Source of the DNA: Thermoplasmata archaeon
Lineage (GTDB): Archaea > Thermoplasmatota > Thermoplasmata > Thermoplasmatales > Thermoplasmataceae
Assembly: GCA_021790415.1 (NCBI GenBank)
Contig: JAJYDZ010000142.1
Location: 1-5,583, forward strand
Direction: 5' to 3'
Length of the DNA: 5,583 nucleotides
Within the stretch, counting starts at the first letter, position 1; every line of letters begins with the position of its first letter. Below are positions 5,479 to 5,583 of this stretch, in pieces. Below the pieces are notes generated by a model. It saw only the letters and a program-made list of their open reading frames with translations. It did no database searches and was not told the DNA's origin. The position numbers and the translations under genes are program-made.

Positions 5479-5511
5479 AAGTTATTATATACCGATTGCC
5501 ATCAAAAGCCG

Positions 5512-5583
5512 GGGCCCGTAGCTTAGCTAGGTAGAGCATCTGGCTTTTAACCAGAGGGTCAGGGGTTCGAATCCCCTCGGGCC
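5512..5583 (+). tRNA. tRNA-Lys (anticodon UUU), 3' end cut by the window edge
   Basis: The cloverleaf can be drawn completely. Acceptor GGGCCCG (5512-5518) pairs with CGGGCC at the window end, the final C lying outside. The D-arm is GCTT/GAGC with loop AGCTAGGTA. The anticodon stem TCTGG/CCAGA encloses loop CTTTTAA with anticodon TTT. The variable loop is GGGTC, and the T-arm AGGGG/CCCCT encloses TTCGAAT. The anticodon reads AAA and, by wobble, AAG lysine codons. There is no intron at the canonical site after position 37. Whether CCA is encoded cannot be seen. Only the discriminator base, the last acceptor base and any encoded CCA are missing. Confidence 0.97.

Noticed and set aside
5460..5534. 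A 24-codon + strand frame beginning MKECLYQVIIY and running into tRNA-Lys
   Set aside because: It overlaps the tRNA body and has no ribosome binding site; its first part is the AT-rich tRNA promoter.
5512..5583. tRNA-Lys as a provirus attachment site
   Set aside because: tRNA 3' ends are common integration sites, but the window stops there and holds no integrase or repeated tRNA fragment, so there is no support.
1..5583. Defence system, CRISPR array, insertion sequence or toxin-antitoxin pair
   Set aside because: I found no regularly spaced repeats, transposase, nuclease pairings or terminal repeats; the recognised genes are housekeeping in type.

Overview
The window reads as euryarchaeal chromosomal DNA of moderately low G+C. 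The archaeal assignment rests on a complete topoisomerase VI operon (both subunits), TATA/BoxA-like elements in place of bacterial -35/-10 promoters, starts that mostly lack a Shine-Dalgarno sequence and fit leaderless or short-leader transcripts, and an archaeal-type tRNA. The long Top6B with an extra C-terminal domain resembles the euryarchaeal (Methanosarcina-like) form rather than the shorter Sulfolobus form. AT-rich BoxA elements close to start codons and many AGA/AGG/ATA codons would fit a Thermoplasmata-type genome, but this lineage call is inference.

Layout. At 1-163 is the 3' end of an unidentified + strand gene. Facing it, with only 6 bp between the stop codons, is a block of four - strand genes read from right to left: mtnA (4659-3643, methylthioribose-1-phosphate isomerase), a 118-bp gap with AT-rich palindromes, top6B (3524-1680), top6A (1679-600, whose ATG directly follows the top6B stop), and after 82 bp a single-domain rhodanese (517-170). 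To the right of mtnA is a 215-bp divergent promoter region with two perfect 7-bp inverted repeats. It is followed by a + strand gene for a 160-residue four-helix membrane protein of unknown function (4875-5357), a 154-bp spacer with several TATA-like elements, and tRNA-Lys(UUU) from 5512 to the window edge, missing its last bases.

How the genes work together. Top6B (GHKL ATPase gate) and Top6A (Spo11-like cleavage subunit) form the A2B2 type IIB topoisomerase that passes one duplex through another; the abutting stop/start with a ribosome binding site inside the end of top6B suggests coupled translation. MtnA belongs to methionine salvage and the rhodanese to sulfur transfer. Neither has an obvious link to DNA topology beyond shared direction.

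Nothing here looks like a defence island, mobile element or CRISPR locus. The least explained items are the four-helix membrane protein with a palindrome at its promoter, the repeated half-sites upstream of top6B, and a TATA box about 95 bp ahead of the tRNA with no evident product. No gene-free stretch exceeds 300 bases.
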